The position numbers were made by a program, and so were the translations under genes. Shown piece by piece: positions 45,251 to 53,796 of a stretch of 61,082 nucleotides of DNA (positions are counted from its first letter, which is position 1; the number at the start of each line of letters is the position of its first letter). This stretch comes from Methylobacterium isbiliense. Its GTDB lineage: Bacteria; Pseudomonadota; Alphaproteobacteria; Rhizobiales; Beijerinckiaceae. A model generated the notes under the pieces. It was given only the letters and a program-made list of their open reading frames with translations. It made no database searches and had not been told where the DNA came from. The stretch spans positions 1-61,082 of the forward strand of contig NZ_BPQQ01000048.1 of NCBI RefSeq assembly GCF_022179325.1, in the 5' to 3' direction.

Positions 45251-45478
45251 ATGACCGCGCCTCTGTCCTTCGAAGCGAACGCGGAGGCACGCATCAGTGC
45301 CCTCGAATGCGTCGTGACCGCGTTCCTGCGCGAACTGGCGAAGCGCGATCCCGATCTGCGGGAGGCGGTGCTCGCGGAGGTGCGCCGCGCCCTGGAGGCG
45401 GTGCCGGCGCCGACGCCCAAGACCGAGGCCGAGCAGACGAAGGTGCTCTCGCTGGCGGAGATCATCCTGGCGCCCTGA
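45251..45478 (+). CDS. small hypothetical protein (75 aa)
   Basis: A 75-aa soluble protein, mostly helical: a central amphipathic helix ISALECVVTAFLRELAKRDP leads into REAVLAEVRRALEAVPAP. GAGGGA precedes ATG 45251. Composition fits the host. No family recognised. A short Rhizobiales-type helical protein; function unknown. Confidence 0.6.
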   Translation: MTAPLSFEANAEARISALECVVTAFLRELAKRDPDLREAVLAEVRRALEAVPAPTPKTEAEQTKVLSLAEIILAP

Positions 45479-45608
45479 GGCGCGACAGGTCCGCGATGCG
45501 CGCAGCGTGCGCCTCGCGATCGGCCGCGCGGGCCCCGGCGCTGTGCGGGCCGGCCGGGCAAGGCGCGTCCGGAGCGGCCGCGGCCCCGCCGGAGCCGAGA
45601 TCGCCTGC

Positions 45609-45633
45609 GCGCCGGCCAGGCAGTGGCCGGCGC
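45609..45633. terminator. perfect hairpin between convergent small genes
   Basis: GCGCCGGCCA and TGGCCGGCGC form a 10-bp stem with a 5-base loop, 15 bases from the end of the 86-aa gene. No T-run. Confidence 0.45.
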
Positions 45634-45648
45634 AGGATTGCTGCGCGC

Positions 45649-45909
45649 CTAGTCGGAGCCGGTGTCCTTGGCCCTCAGATTGTCGGCAATGACTTTGATG
45701 ATCGAGGCGGCCTTCGCAATGGCATCCTGCTTCATCTCGCCAAACGTAATTCCATCCTCGTGCGCAACATCGACGACGAGCGTTACCAGATTGGCCGGAG
45801 CGCCCTCATCATTCTCGACGGTAAACACGACCTCTGCGCGACGGTAAATGTCAGATTTTTGATTGTTCTGAATATTTGTGATGTCTATCGATGTGAGATA
45901 ATGCGACAC
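45649..45909 (-). CDS. small hypothetical protein (86 aa)
   Basis: An 86-aa soluble alpha/beta protein from GTG 45909, with GGAGG 6 bases upstream. Two or three beta strands (YLTSIDITNI, AEVVFTVEND, NLVTLVVDVAH) precede a C-terminal helix (AIAKAASIIKVIADNLRA). The GC content (about 50%) is well below its neighbours, which suggests acquisition. Function unknown. Confidence 0.65.
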   Translation of the reverse strand: MSHYLTSIDITNIQNNQKSDIYRRAEVVFTVENDEGAPANLVTLVVDVAHEDGITFGEMKQDAIAKAASIIKVIADNLRAKDTGSD

Positions 45910-46268
45910 GCCGTCCTCCCTGCCTCAGCCTTTGTGTTTGGCTCGTGGCGGATCCTGATAGCGTGCCTCGCTCAGCCTGCCTAGTCCGATGGGGTTAGTT
46001 CATGAATTGGCACGACGCGCGCTGTGCCGGGACGGACGGGCACGATGCTTCGCTCTTGGATCGGAGATGGACAGGAGAGGGTCGGCGCCGTGATGCGGGG
46101 GATGCGCCTCGCGCGCGACAAGCGGCCCGGACGGCGCCCGCGGGCTCTCAGCCGGCCGATGAGCCTTGCACGCCGCCGAGGCGACAGCCGCAAGGCCGCA
46201 CGAATGCCGCCTCGGCGCCGCCCTGCGGAGGGCCGTTCCCGGTCGTCGCGACCCGGTCCCGGCCGGCC
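45910..46268. other. 359-bp intergenic region without recognisable gene
   Basis: Between the 86-aa gene and the end of the aldo/keto reductase gene. Open frames are long only because of high GC and show no protein-like sequence. No hairpin with a T-run seen. Confidence 0.5.
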
Positions 46269-47243
46269 TCACCCCGGGGTCGGGGCATCGGCCGGGATCA
46301 GCTGCGCCTGCCGCAGCTCGTCCCAGACGGCCGACGGAACCGTGGCGGCCATCAGGCGCGCGTTCTCCCTCACCTTCTCGGCCCGCTTGGCGCCCGGGAT
46401 GATCGCCGCGACCACCGGATGCGCGGCACAGAACTGGAGCGCGGCGGAGCGCATGTCGGCGCCGTGGCGTTCGCACACGGCGGCGATGCGGTCGCGCTTG
46501 GCGATCATGTCGGGCGGGGCCTCCTGGTACTCGAAGGTGCGGCCCCCGGCGAGCAGACCGGAATTGTACGGTCCGCCGACCACGACGTGGACGCCGCGCG
46601 CGCCGCACATCGGAAACAGGCGCTCCAGGGCCGGCTGGTTGAGCAGGCTGTAGCGTCCGGCGAGCAGGAAGACGTCGGGGTCGGCGCGTTCGAGCGCGCG
46701 GATGCAGGGCTCGGTCAGGTTGACGCCGAGACCCCACCCCCTGATCACGCCCTGCTCCCGCAGCGCGGTGAGCGCGCGGAAGGCGCCCGCCCGCGCCACC
46801 TCGAACTGCTCCTCCCAGGCGTCGCCGAGGTGATCGGCGGCGAGGTCGTGCACGAAGGCGATGTCGATCTGCGCCAGGCCGAGCCGCTGGCAGCTGTCCT
46901 CGATGGAGCGCATCGTGGCGTCGTAGGAGTAGTCGGGCTCGACCCGGAACGGCAGGCCCTCCACGAAGGGCGGGTTCTCGGGGCGCGTGCGGTCGGGCCG
47001 GAGCAGCCGGCCGACCTTGGTCGAGAGGACGAAGGCGTCGCGCGGGGCGCGGCGCAGCACGCCACCGAACCGGTGCTCCGACAGGCCGCTGCCGTAATGG
47101 GGCGCGGTGTCGAAGTAGCGTACGCCGGTCTCCCAGGCGGCGGAGAGCGCGGCGGCGGCCGTCTCCTCGTCGACGACGTCGAACATGTTGCCGAGCGGTG
47201 CGCCACCGAAGCCGAGGGGGCCGGGCGGGGAGAAGCGGGCCAT
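46269..47243 (-). CDS. aldo/keto reductase
   Basis: A 324-aa NAD(P)-dependent aldo/keto reductase of the D-threo-aldose dehydrogenase/pyridoxal 4-dehydrogenase group. The catalytic tetrad is visible: Asp and Tyr in YFDTAPHYGSG, Lys in STKVGR, His in FVHD. The group oxidises sugars such as L-fucose or pyridoxal; the substrate here is unknown. GAGGACG lies before ATG 47243. It is the last host-type gene before the island. Confidence 0.88.
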   Translation of the reverse strand: MARFSPPGPLGFGGAPLGNMFDVVDEETAAAALSAAWETGVRYFDTAPHYGSGLSEHRFGGVLRRAPRDAFVLSTKVGRLLRPDRTRPENPPFVEGLPFRVEPDYSYDATMRSIEDSCQRLGLAQIDIAFVHDLAADHLGDAWEEQFEVARAGAFRALTALREQGVIRGWGLGVNLTEPCIRALERADPDVFLLAGRYSLLNQPALERLFPMCGARGVHVVVGGPYNSGLLAGGRTFEYQEAPPDMIAKRDRIAAVCERHGADMRSAALQFCAAHPVVAAIIPGAKRAEKVRENARLMAATVPSAVWDELRQAQLIPADAPTPG

Positions 47244-47432
47244 CGGGATCGTCCTCACGATTCGGGAGAGACCGCGCTCACCGGTCGCGGCCGCGCTGGT
47301 CCCGGGCCGGGCGCACGATCGGGCTCGGCCATGGGAGGAACCCGCAACGCCGGATCCGGTTCAGGGCCGCCGCGGCGCCGTGGGGACATGTCACCGTTCA
47401 GGTATTCGCCGGCTGCCAGCGGACGGATGACT

Positions 47433-47446
47433 GGCGGAGAGAGAGT
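47433..47446 (-). other. possible attachment-site remnant (tRNA-Ser 3'-end-like)
   Basis: TGGCGGAGAGAGAG read on the minus strand is CTCTCTCTCCGCCA, like the 3' acceptor end of a bacterial tRNA-Ser including CCA. The T-arm that should precede it is only partly matched, and no 5' half is present. It lies 155 bases upstream of the integrase gene, where an att site is expected. I found no second copy in the window. Confidence 0.25.
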
Positions 47447-47564
47447 CCGTCGTACTCCCGTTCGCTGCAGTCCGCCGGCGTTCATAAGCGTACTGAAATC
47501 CCAGGGTCTTTCAGGCTATCTGTCTTCCCACGTTCGCAGCCGTCCGCCACAATCCGGCATCGCT

Positions 47565-47585
47565 GTTGGGGCCTATGTTGGGGCC
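47565..47585. repeat. 9-bp direct repeat next to the integrase gene
   Basis: GTTGGGGCC occurs at 47565-47573 and again at 47577-47585, with a 3-base spacer, just ahead of the integrase start. Position and form suit integrase arm-type binding sites. Confidence 0.4.
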
Positions 47586-47601
47586 AAGCCGGATCACCGT
47601 T

Positions 47602-48798
47602 ATGGCACGAACCACCAATCGCCTTTCCGCGCGCACCGCCGCAACCCTCACCAAGCCCGGCCGCCACGCAGACGGCGATGGCCTATATCTTTCCATCTCG
47701 CCCGATGGCTCCCGCCGCCGGTGGGTGTTCCTCTTCCGCTGGCGTGAGGCCGGGGAGACCGGCGCCGGCAAGCTGCGCGAAATGGGTCTGGGCAGTGCGT
47801 CCAGCGTCAGCCTTGCCCGCGCCCGCGAGCTCGCCACGGCTGCGCGTGTGCATCTCGCGGCCGGCCGCAATCCGCTCACGGCGAGGATCGCCGAGCCCGA
47901 GATTCGAACGCCCACGTTCGCCGAGATGGCGGACGAGGTGCTCGCATCGATCGAAACTGGATGGCGCAACCCGAAGCACCGCGAGCAGTGGCGCATGACA
48001 CTCACCCGCTACTGTGAGCCGATCCGTCCTCTCCGCGTCGATGCGATCACGACCGAGCACGTGCTGTCCGTCCTCAAGCCACTCTGGACCAAAGTGCCCG
48101 AGACCGCATCGCGCTTGAGAGGGCGGATCGAGAAGGTGCTCGACGCAGCGCGAGTCAAGGGACATCGGACGGCGGAGAACCCGGCGCGTTGGCGCGGTCA
48201 CCTGGATCATCTTTTGCCCAAGCGCCAGAAGCTGACGCGTGGCCACCACAAAGCCCTGCCCTATGAGAAGGTCCCGGACCTGATGACGCGCTTGCGTCGG
48301 AGCGGGTCGATTAGCGCTCTCTGTCTAGAGTTCACGATCCTAACCGCTGCGCGCAGCGGCGAAGCGATGGGCGCGCGCTGGAGTGAATTCGACCTGGAGC
48401 GCGGGATCTGGACGGTACCAAGGGAGAGGATGAAGGCTGGGCGAGAACACCGAGTGCCACTCTCGACGCGCGCACAAGAGATTGTGGCCGGCTTGGCTGT
48501 GGCACGGACTGGCGACCTCGTGTTTCCCGGAGCGAAGGCTGACCGACCGCTTTCAAGCATGGCATTGGAGATGGTGCTGCGTCGGATGAAAGTGGACGCA
48601 ACCGTGCATGGCTTTCGTTCCTCATTCCGAGACTGGGCCGCCGAGATGACAAGCACACCACGGGAAATTGCTGAGGCTGCGTTAGCGCACACATTGGAGA
48701 ACAAGGTAGAGGCCGCTTACCGACGAACTGATTTATTTATGAAACGGGCGAGATTAATGGAAGATTGGTCGTCATACATGTACAACACTTCCTTTTGA
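47602..48798 (+). CDS. tyrosine-type site-specific integrase (P4-like)
   Basis: A 398-aa integrase with an N-terminal DUF4102-type arm-binding domain (KPGRHADGDGLYLSISPDG) and a C-terminal catalytic domain. Catalytic residues are Arg251 (AARSGEA), His336 and Arg339 (HGFRSSFRDW), His363 (AHTLENK) and Tyr373 (AYRRTD), so it looks active. It inserts and excises the element, usually at a tRNA gene. Its base composition falls from host-like at the 5' end to AT-richer at the 3' end. The next gene starts 7 bases after its stop. Confidence 0.94.
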   Translation: MARTTNRLSARTAATLTKPGRHADGDGLYLSISPDGSRRRWVFLFRWREAGETGAGKLREMGLGSASSVSLARARELATAARVHLAAGRNPLTARIAEPEIRTPTFAEMADEVLASIETGWRNPKHREQWRMTLTRYCEPIRPLRVDAITTEHVLSVLKPLWTKVPETASRLRGRIEKVLDAARVKGHRTAENPARWRGHLDHLLPKRQKLTRGHHKALPYEKVPDLMTRLRRSGSISALCLEFTILTAARSGEAMGARWSEFDLERGIWTVPRERMKAGREHRVPLSTRAQEIVAGLAVARTGDLVFPGAKADRPLSSMALEMVLRRMKVDATVHGFRSSFRDWAAEMTSTPREIAEAALAHTLENKVEAAYRRTDLFMKRARLMEDWSSYMYNTSF

Positions 48799-48805
48799 GG
48801 AAATC

Positions 48806-49342
48806 ATGCGATCCGATAAAAATTCAGTAGCTGACGAATCTGCAACGCGTGTGAAGGCTGATTCATGGAGTGCGCTCGAACTAGACAAGCCGCGATCAGA
48901 AGTGATCGCGGATTTTTGTGCAAGACTGGACAGCGTATTTGCGAAGTACGGATGTGATCCCGACGAAGCTGGTTGGCGAGAGCTCGCGATACAGCTCTTG
49001 CTTCGATATGAGCCAGCGTTTCGTTTAAAAGCTTCTGACAAGAAAACAAATCCGAATATCAACGAGTTTATGCTGATATCCAGACTGTTACGTCAAGGTA
49101 AAACAGCAAGACAGGCAGCTAAAATTGCTGCAAAGAGAGCCGGCAAGAATGCTACAACACTCGAGATTAGATATTCAGAAGCTAAGAACAAGCCGCAGAG
49201 AGCATTGAACAAAGGACAATTGCTGGCGGCGTTAGAAGAAGCTGCCGACGAGCTGCAGAATTTGGAGCGGACATCTACTAATTATAAAAAGCAAATCGCC
49301 CAAAGCATGCGCTTAAAGCCCAGAGAGAGCCCATTTTCGTGA
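48806..49342 (+). CDS. hypothetical protein of the integrated element (178 aa)
   Basis: A 178-aa soluble, largely helical and basic protein. GAGGAAA overlaps the integrase end and precedes ATG 48806, so it is translated from the same mRNA. A segment LRQGKTARQAAKIAAKRAGKN, then TTLEIRYSEAK, could be a helix-turn-helix. A C-terminal coiled-coil-like stretch (LLAALEEAADELQNLERTS) follows. Composition is about 47% GC. No family recognised; a DNA-binding accessory of the element is a guess. Confidence 0.7.
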   Translation: MRSDKNSVADESATRVKADSWSALELDKPRSEVIADFCARLDSVFAKYGCDPDEAGWRELAIQLLLRYEPAFRLKASDKKTNPNINEFMLISRLLRQGKTARQAAKIAAKRAGKNATTLEIRYSEAKNKPQRALNKGQLLAALEEAADELQNLERTSTNYKKQIAQSMRLKPRESPFS

Positions 49343-49910
49343 CTTATACTTAGGCACGCTGGCCAAGTGTGAGCCGCGCGAGTCTGCCATGTGTTCAGAT
49401 TCCTCGCATGATGCTTAACGACGTCACTCGGGCAGGCTAGTTCGCGATGCTCAGCGATTGCGCTTGCCCCACAAACACATACAGCACGACAACTTTCTTC
49501 TACTCCCGCCGGTGGTCTTCGCTTCCGGAGGTCGCCTCGAGGCAGATCTCCGCTACCCATCGGCTGAAAGCAAGCAGCAGTGCTATGCAGGAACGAGTGC
49601 TGGGGGTGCTCTCCGATTAGGCCGGCCCGCCTGTGAAACTCATGCATCCGGCAGCGATTAAGGGGCGACGCTCACGCCTATGCCTGCTCAAACTAGCAGG
49701 TGAGTTCGCCTATATCGTCCTTACTCTAGCGCCACTTCAGGCGTGACCACGGTTTGCCGACCTGTGACACAATAAGGTTGAATCGGCCTCGGATTATACA
49801 ACTTTAGTTGCATGAATAATTTACAAAACGCGAAATTGAGCTGTAAGCGGGATTTCACCAAACACGTTCCTGGGACGCGAATGTATCCGTATGCGTCCAG
49901 GAGCGATCTA
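49343..49910. other. 568-bp gap with hairpins upstream of the AlpA-like gene
   Basis: No credible gene. CCTGCT-CAAACT-AGCAGG (49683-49700) is a perfect hairpin. CAACT-TT-AGTTG (49799-49810) is a perfect operator-like dyad about 100 bases before the AlpA-like gene. Regulatory space of the element is likely here. Confidence 0.5.
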
Positions 49911-50126
49911 ATGAGAGCACAACCGCATCTTCCTTGCGACCGACTAGCGTACAGCATAGCTGACTTCTCACGGATCTCAGGCATAGGAAAATCGTCTGTT
50001 TACGAGATGATCAATGCTGGCAGATTGACGGCTCGTAAGATCGGATCTCGGACGTTGATCTTACATTCCGATGCAGAAACATTCCTCGCTGGTCTGCCAG
50101 ATTCAAGACGCAGCGAAAGAACGTAA
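49911..50126 (+). CDS. AlpA/excisionase-like helix-turn-helix protein
   Basis: A 71-aa DNA-binding protein with the MerR-like winged helix typical of AlpA and excisionases: YSIADFSRISGIGKSSVYEM, INAGRLTARKIGSRTLI and HSDAETFLAGLP. Such proteins control excision or activate element genes in P4-like satellites and integrative elements. ATG 49911 is chosen because AGGAG lies 8 bases upstream; longer forms start without one. Lies between the integrase and the replication genes. Confidence 0.8.
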   Translation: MRAQPHLPCDRLAYSIADFSRISGIGKSSVYEMINAGRLTARKIGSRTLILHSDAETFLAGLPDSRRSERT

Positions 50127-50343
50127 CACGGTCTGCGATTGATTTCGGAACGAAAATTGGAATGTTCACACGCTATAGAGCATAACGCAGCAGCCGTGAT
50201 CTACGCGCCTAACTATGGTGACGACTTTACAACTAAGCTGGCGACCGATCTTGTATCTTAAACTACATGGACGACTTCGCGCAAGAATACAGTTGCGCAG
50301 GAATAATTTTGACGTCGCAAGCAATCTGAACAGGAAAAAGCCT

Positions 50344-50643
50344 ATGAAATCTGCTTCAGATTACCCGATTTCGCCGCCAGAACTGGAGGCCATTATCGAT
50401 GGCGACCGTAGGTTCTTCGAAAGACACGTTAATCGCGCTTATCGTGTCCGGTACCTGGGCAGGGCCGAAATGCAGGCATTCTCACGTGCGGGTCGGCCAA
50501 TGCCAGCCCCCCAACCCGGAATGAGATGGGTATGTGCGGTGCGCCAGATCGAACCTGGAATCCGATTTCGAGTCGCTTTCCAACTCAGCTCCAGCATATG
50601 TCTAGACATGACAGAGACTGATTGCAAGTTTTATTCGAGATAG
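50344..50643 (+). CDS. hypothetical protein of the element (99 aa)
   Basis: A 99-aa soluble protein from ATG 50344 (AGGAAAA upstream). The N terminus ISPPELEAIIDGDRRFFERH is helical and the rest is beta-rich with a VRYLGRAEMQAF strand. Proteins with this opening recur in Rhizobiales mobile elements, as far as I recall, without a known function. Composition about 50% GC. A longer form to 50215 is less likely. Confidence 0.65.
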   Translation: MKSASDYPISPPELEAIIDGDRRFFERHVNRAYRVRYLGRAEMQAFSRAGRPMPAPQPGMRWVCAVRQIEPGIRFRVAFQLSSSICLDMTETDCKFYSR

Positions 50644-50670
50644 CGCAAGATAAGACAACACGTAAGCTGA

Positions 50671-50698
50671 TTGACTATTTAATAAAAATTAGTAATAG
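50671..50698 (+). promoter_or_regulatory. candidate promoter for the replication genes
   Basis: TTGACT (50671-50676), 16-bp spacer, TAATAG (50693-50698) in a very AT-rich stretch, 165 bases before the Prim-Pol gene. Confidence 0.35.
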
Positions 50699-50862
50699 TA
50701 AATTGTGAGTCTGCTACAAGGACATCATTTGATCTTCACTGAGAATGGATTTATTTATAGTTAGCCATATGTAGCAAATCTAAACTTACAATTTGCAGTA
50801 ATCAGGCTTGCTCTGCGCTCACGCACACGCAGCTCATACAGTGTTGAACAAGGATCTTCTCT

Positions 50863-51714
50863 ATGAGACTACCTAGCACGAACGGCGCTCTCGCAGCCGA
50901 GTACATGCGTTACGGGATTAAAATTTTTCCATGTCGCGAGTGTGATACACAAGCAGGAAAGGCAAAAAGCCCTTATACACGCAACGGCTACAAAGATGCT
51001 GGTGCAGAGTTGCACCTCTTGTCGTTCTGGTCGTGTGCGTATCCGAATGCGATCTACGGCATTCCATGCGCAGAAAACAACATTTTTGTTCTTGATGCCG
51101 ACAGGCATGGTGCCGGCGACGGGGTGCAATCACTCCTAAGCATATTCGCGCATTATTCCTTCGATTGGCGTACGGTGCCTGTTATCAAAACACCCAGAGA
51201 TGGTTTGCATGTCATATTTTCTCGCCAAAGTAGTCTGAGGCGGACGAGAAACAAGCTAACATCAGTAATAGATGTGCGAGATAATGGTTACATAATTGCG
51301 CCCGGTTCCATTCTTCCAGATGGAAGAGTGTATCAATTGCTGCATGGGACTGTTGGTCAGCTGGCTTGCGCTATCGCTAATCGCAATTTGCTGCCTGTTC
51401 CAAGGTGGCTGATTGAGCTAGTTGCTCGGCCCGAGCCAGCGGAACAGTGTTCGCGCATCCCACTACGCCCCCAAGGCGTGAGGCGGAGTTTAGATGGTTT
51501 GATCTCTAAGATTTTAAATTCCGCCGTCGGGAATCGCAACTCCATTTTGCACTGGGCTGCGTGCCGCGGAGGCGAACTGGTCGTCCAGCAAATGATCACC
51601 GCATATGAAGTAGAGAATCGCCTTATTCAAGCGGGTCGACAAGTTGGCCTTGACGATCGCGAAGTGAAAAACACCGTTGCGAGCGGCATGCGCAAAGGTA
51701 TGCAGGGGCATTGA
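50863..51714 (+). CDS. bifunctional DNA primase/polymerase (Prim-Pol) domain protein
   Basis: A 283-aa protein with an N-terminal Prim-Pol (AEP superfamily) domain. It opens AAEYMRYGIKIFPCRE. The catalytic DxD is Asp78/Asp80 in IFVLDAD, the basic KTPRDGLHVIF strand follows, and then GYIIAPGSILPDGR. It would prime replication of the element. A ~100-residue C-terminal helical region may link to the helicase. The DUF3987 gene starts 1 base after its stop, so the two are coupled. Composition about 47% GC. Confidence 0.88.
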   Translation: MRLPSTNGALAAEYMRYGIKIFPCRECDTQAGKAKSPYTRNGYKDAGAELHLLSFWSCAYPNAIYGIPCAENNIFVLDADRHGAGDGVQSLLSIFAHYSFDWRTVPVIKTPRDGLHVIFSRQSSLRRTRNKLTSVIDVRDNGYIIAPGSILPDGRVYQLLHGTVGQLACAIANRNLLPVPRWLIELVARPEPAEQCSRIPLRPQGVRRSLDGLISKILNSAVGNRNSILHWAACRGGELVVQQMITAYEVENRLIQAGRQVGLDDREVKNTVASGMRKGMQGH

Positions 51715-51715
51715 A

Positions 51716-53248
51716 ATGAAGGAAGTCTCCCTATCCGCATCAGTCAGCAATACTGAGAACCTGGTCTGGGCGACACCCGCCAACCAGCCTCAGCTGAGTT
51801 CTGAGGGTTATGAGGGCGCGCCATCAGGCATGGCAGCGGCTTCAGGGACCACCGTCCCGATCGCATCCCCCATACCCCTTGTTCAGTTCGATTGGGCCGA
51901 ACCAATCCCGTTGCCGACTGGGTTAGCGCCGGTGATGCCGTTTGATCATAATAATCTGCCTGATGGTATTGCGCCATGGGTCATGGATATTGCGGACAGA
52001 ATGCAGTGTCCTCCGGATTTTCCTGCTGTGGCAGCTATCGTCGCGCTTGGTTCCGTATTAGGTCGGCAAATTGCAATTCGCCCCAAAACCAAAGATGCCT
52101 GGAAGGAAATGCCTAATTTGTGGGGTATGGTTGTTGGTCGTCCGGGCATGATGAAAACTCCGGCGATGAGGGAGGCATTACGCCCTCTTAAGCGTCTTGA
52201 GGTAAATGCTCGCGAAAACTTCCAGAATAATCTGGAGAAATACGTAGCGGAACTGCACATACATAAAATACGCAGAGGTGCTGCGGATGATCAGGCAAAG
52301 AAAGTATTCAAAAACAACCTGTCGGCAATATTTGACTACAACGTCCCACCTGAGCCTAAAGAGCCTAAACCAAAACGGTTTATCGTGAGCGATGCGACCT
52401 ATGAGGCACTGGGTGCTATTCTCGTTGATAACCCGAACGGCGTCTTGGCATTCAGGGACGAGCTCGTCGCATTGCTGCGAACCTTGGACAGAGAGGAATA
52501 CGCTGCTGCGCGTGGATTATACCTCACAGCTTGGAGCGGCAATGAAGGGTACCAGTTTGACCGGATCGGTCGTGGTCACCTTCAAATCGATGCTGTCTGC
52601 ATTTCAATGCTTGGATCTACACAGCCGGGAAAATTAGCGACGTATATTGGGCGCGCGATGAATGGCGGAGATGGAGATGATGGCCTGATACAGAGATTCG
52701 GCGTTCTAGTATGGCCGGATCAAACGGGCGAGTGGTGCAATGTAGACCGATTACCTGATTCAGCAGCCTTAAATTGCGCCAATAAATGGTTCGAGTTTTT
52801 ATCTAAACCGGATTGGAACACTGTTCAGCCATGCTTTGATAGTTTCGACAATGGACGGTATCTGGGTTTTGATGCCGAAGCTGCGGAGATATTCATTGAA
52901 TGGTTAGATGTCCTCGAAAAACGACTACGTTCAGATACGCTGCACGTGGCGATGGAAAGTCACTTGGCGAAATACCGGAAGCTGGTGCCAGCGCTTGCTC
53001 TGATCAACAGGATGGCTAGCAGTTCACAAGGATCAGTCAAGGCAGTTGACCTGAGAAAGGCTATTCGGCTCGCAACGTATCTTGAGTCTCACGCGCATAG
53101 AGCATATGGCGCAGGGTTGCGAAATGATGCGGTGGTTGCTGCGGCGATACTTGGTCGCATTCGCAAAGGTGAGTTGCTGAATGATTTTACGCTTCGCGAC
53201 GTTCACCAGCGCGACTGGTCAAACCTCACTGACCGTGAGCAAATATGA
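51716..53248 (+). CDS. DUF3987 helicase-like replication protein
   Basis: A 510-aa protein of the DUF3987 family, RecA-like ATPases found next to Prim-Pol proteins in phages and plasmids. The family opening IAPWVMDIADRMQCPPDFPA is present. The Walker A-like loop at residues 141-148 reads GRPGMMKT, and a Walker B-like NGVLAFRDELVALL follows. The loop lacks the Gly before Lys, as in many family members. Probably the replicative helicase of the element. Ends before a composition change at ~53.4 kb. Confidence 0.86.
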   Translation: MKEVSLSASVSNTENLVWATPANQPQLSSEGYEGAPSGMAAASGTTVPIASPIPLVQFDWAEPIPLPTGLAPVMPFDHNNLPDGIAPWVMDIADRMQCPPDFPAVAAIVALGSVLGRQIAIRPKTKDAWKEMPNLWGMVVGRPGMMKTPAMREALRPLKRLEVNARENFQNNLEKYVAELHIHKIRRGAADDQAKKVFKNNLSAIFDYNVPPEPKEPKPKRFIVSDATYEALGAILVDNPNGVLAFRDELVALLRTLDREEYAAARGLYLTAWSGNEGYQFDRIGRGHLQIDAVCISMLGSTQPGKLATYIGRAMNGGDGDDGLIQRFGVLVWPDQTGEWCNVDRLPDSAALNCANKWFEFLSKPDWNTVQPCFDSFDNGRYLGFDAEAAEIFIEWLDVLEKRLRSDTLHVAMESHLAKYRKLVPALALINRMASSSQGSVKAVDLRKAIRLATYLESHAHRAYGAGLRNDAVVAAAILGRIRKGELLNDFTLRDVHQRDWSNLTDREQI

Positions 53249-53502
53249 TTGGGCTTGGAATTGTTAGTGGACCACAAATGGTTAAATGCCACGGAAATCA
53301 GCACGGGCGGTCGGCCGAAAACGGTTTATGGTATCAACCCGCGTGGTTTGAAATAGCGGCTTCGGCCAGTCTTCGAGCCACGAAAACCCCTAGGTACCTT
53401 GCCTTCAAAACCTTCAGAAGCTGACCCAGCCGTTCCGGCGGTCTGTAGCAGCAGCGACTCTCATCGAGCAAACGGACGGAGCCGACCTGCCGCCGCGGTC
53501 GG

Positions 53503-53796
53503 CTACCGTGCTCCTTTGAGTGATTCTCGCGACAGCTCTAGAACGAGACGACACTCACGCCGAAGTTGTGCGGCCTCTGCTGTCCAGAGGCCGTGCTTGA
53601 AGGATCCATTGGACTGCCCCTTCGGCGCACCACTCCCCTTAGCCCCGCCATGCATTCGGCACCTCGCTTTTCCGCTCACCGCAGGTGACATGCACGGGCT
53701 GCCGCTTCTCGTTTTCGCGCCGCACCTCGGCGCCGATCGGAATGGTTTGGGCTGCTTCTCCACTGAGTGCATGAGGTTGGCTTCACGTTCTGACAC
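53503..53796 (-). CDS. HGG-motif (zinc-binding-like) phage-associated protein
   Basis: A 97-aa protein with a compact Cys/His cluster, CGAKTRSGSPCMSPAVSG, then CRMHGGAKGSGAPKG, and ending in a KHGLW helix start. Proteins with this CxxxxxxxxxC-CxxHGG pattern are common next to prophage terminase or transfer genes; their role is unknown, possibly nucleic-acid binding. GTG 53796 has a GGAGGGGGGA ribosome binding site. It overlaps the upstream gene by 14 bases, forming a two-gene operon convergent to the replication genes. Confidence 0.75.
   Translation of the reverse strand: MSEREANLMHSVEKQPKPFRSAPRCGAKTRSGSPCMSPAVSGKARCRMHGGAKGSGAPKGQSNGSFKHGLWTAEAAQLRRECRLVLELSRESLKGAR

Noticed and set aside
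47433-47520. A complete tRNA-Ser gene on the minus strand
   Set aside because: Only the acceptor end matches. The TTCRA T-loop, anticodon arm and 5' acceptor half are absent.
46002-47747. 581-aa open frame on the plus strand over the aldo/keto reductase
   Set aside because: It is the antisense of a gene with an intact catalytic tetrad and shows no motif of its own.
49458-49661. 67-aa open frame in the element gap
   Set aside because: No ribosome binding site, no domain, and an overlapping frame of equal length on the other strand.
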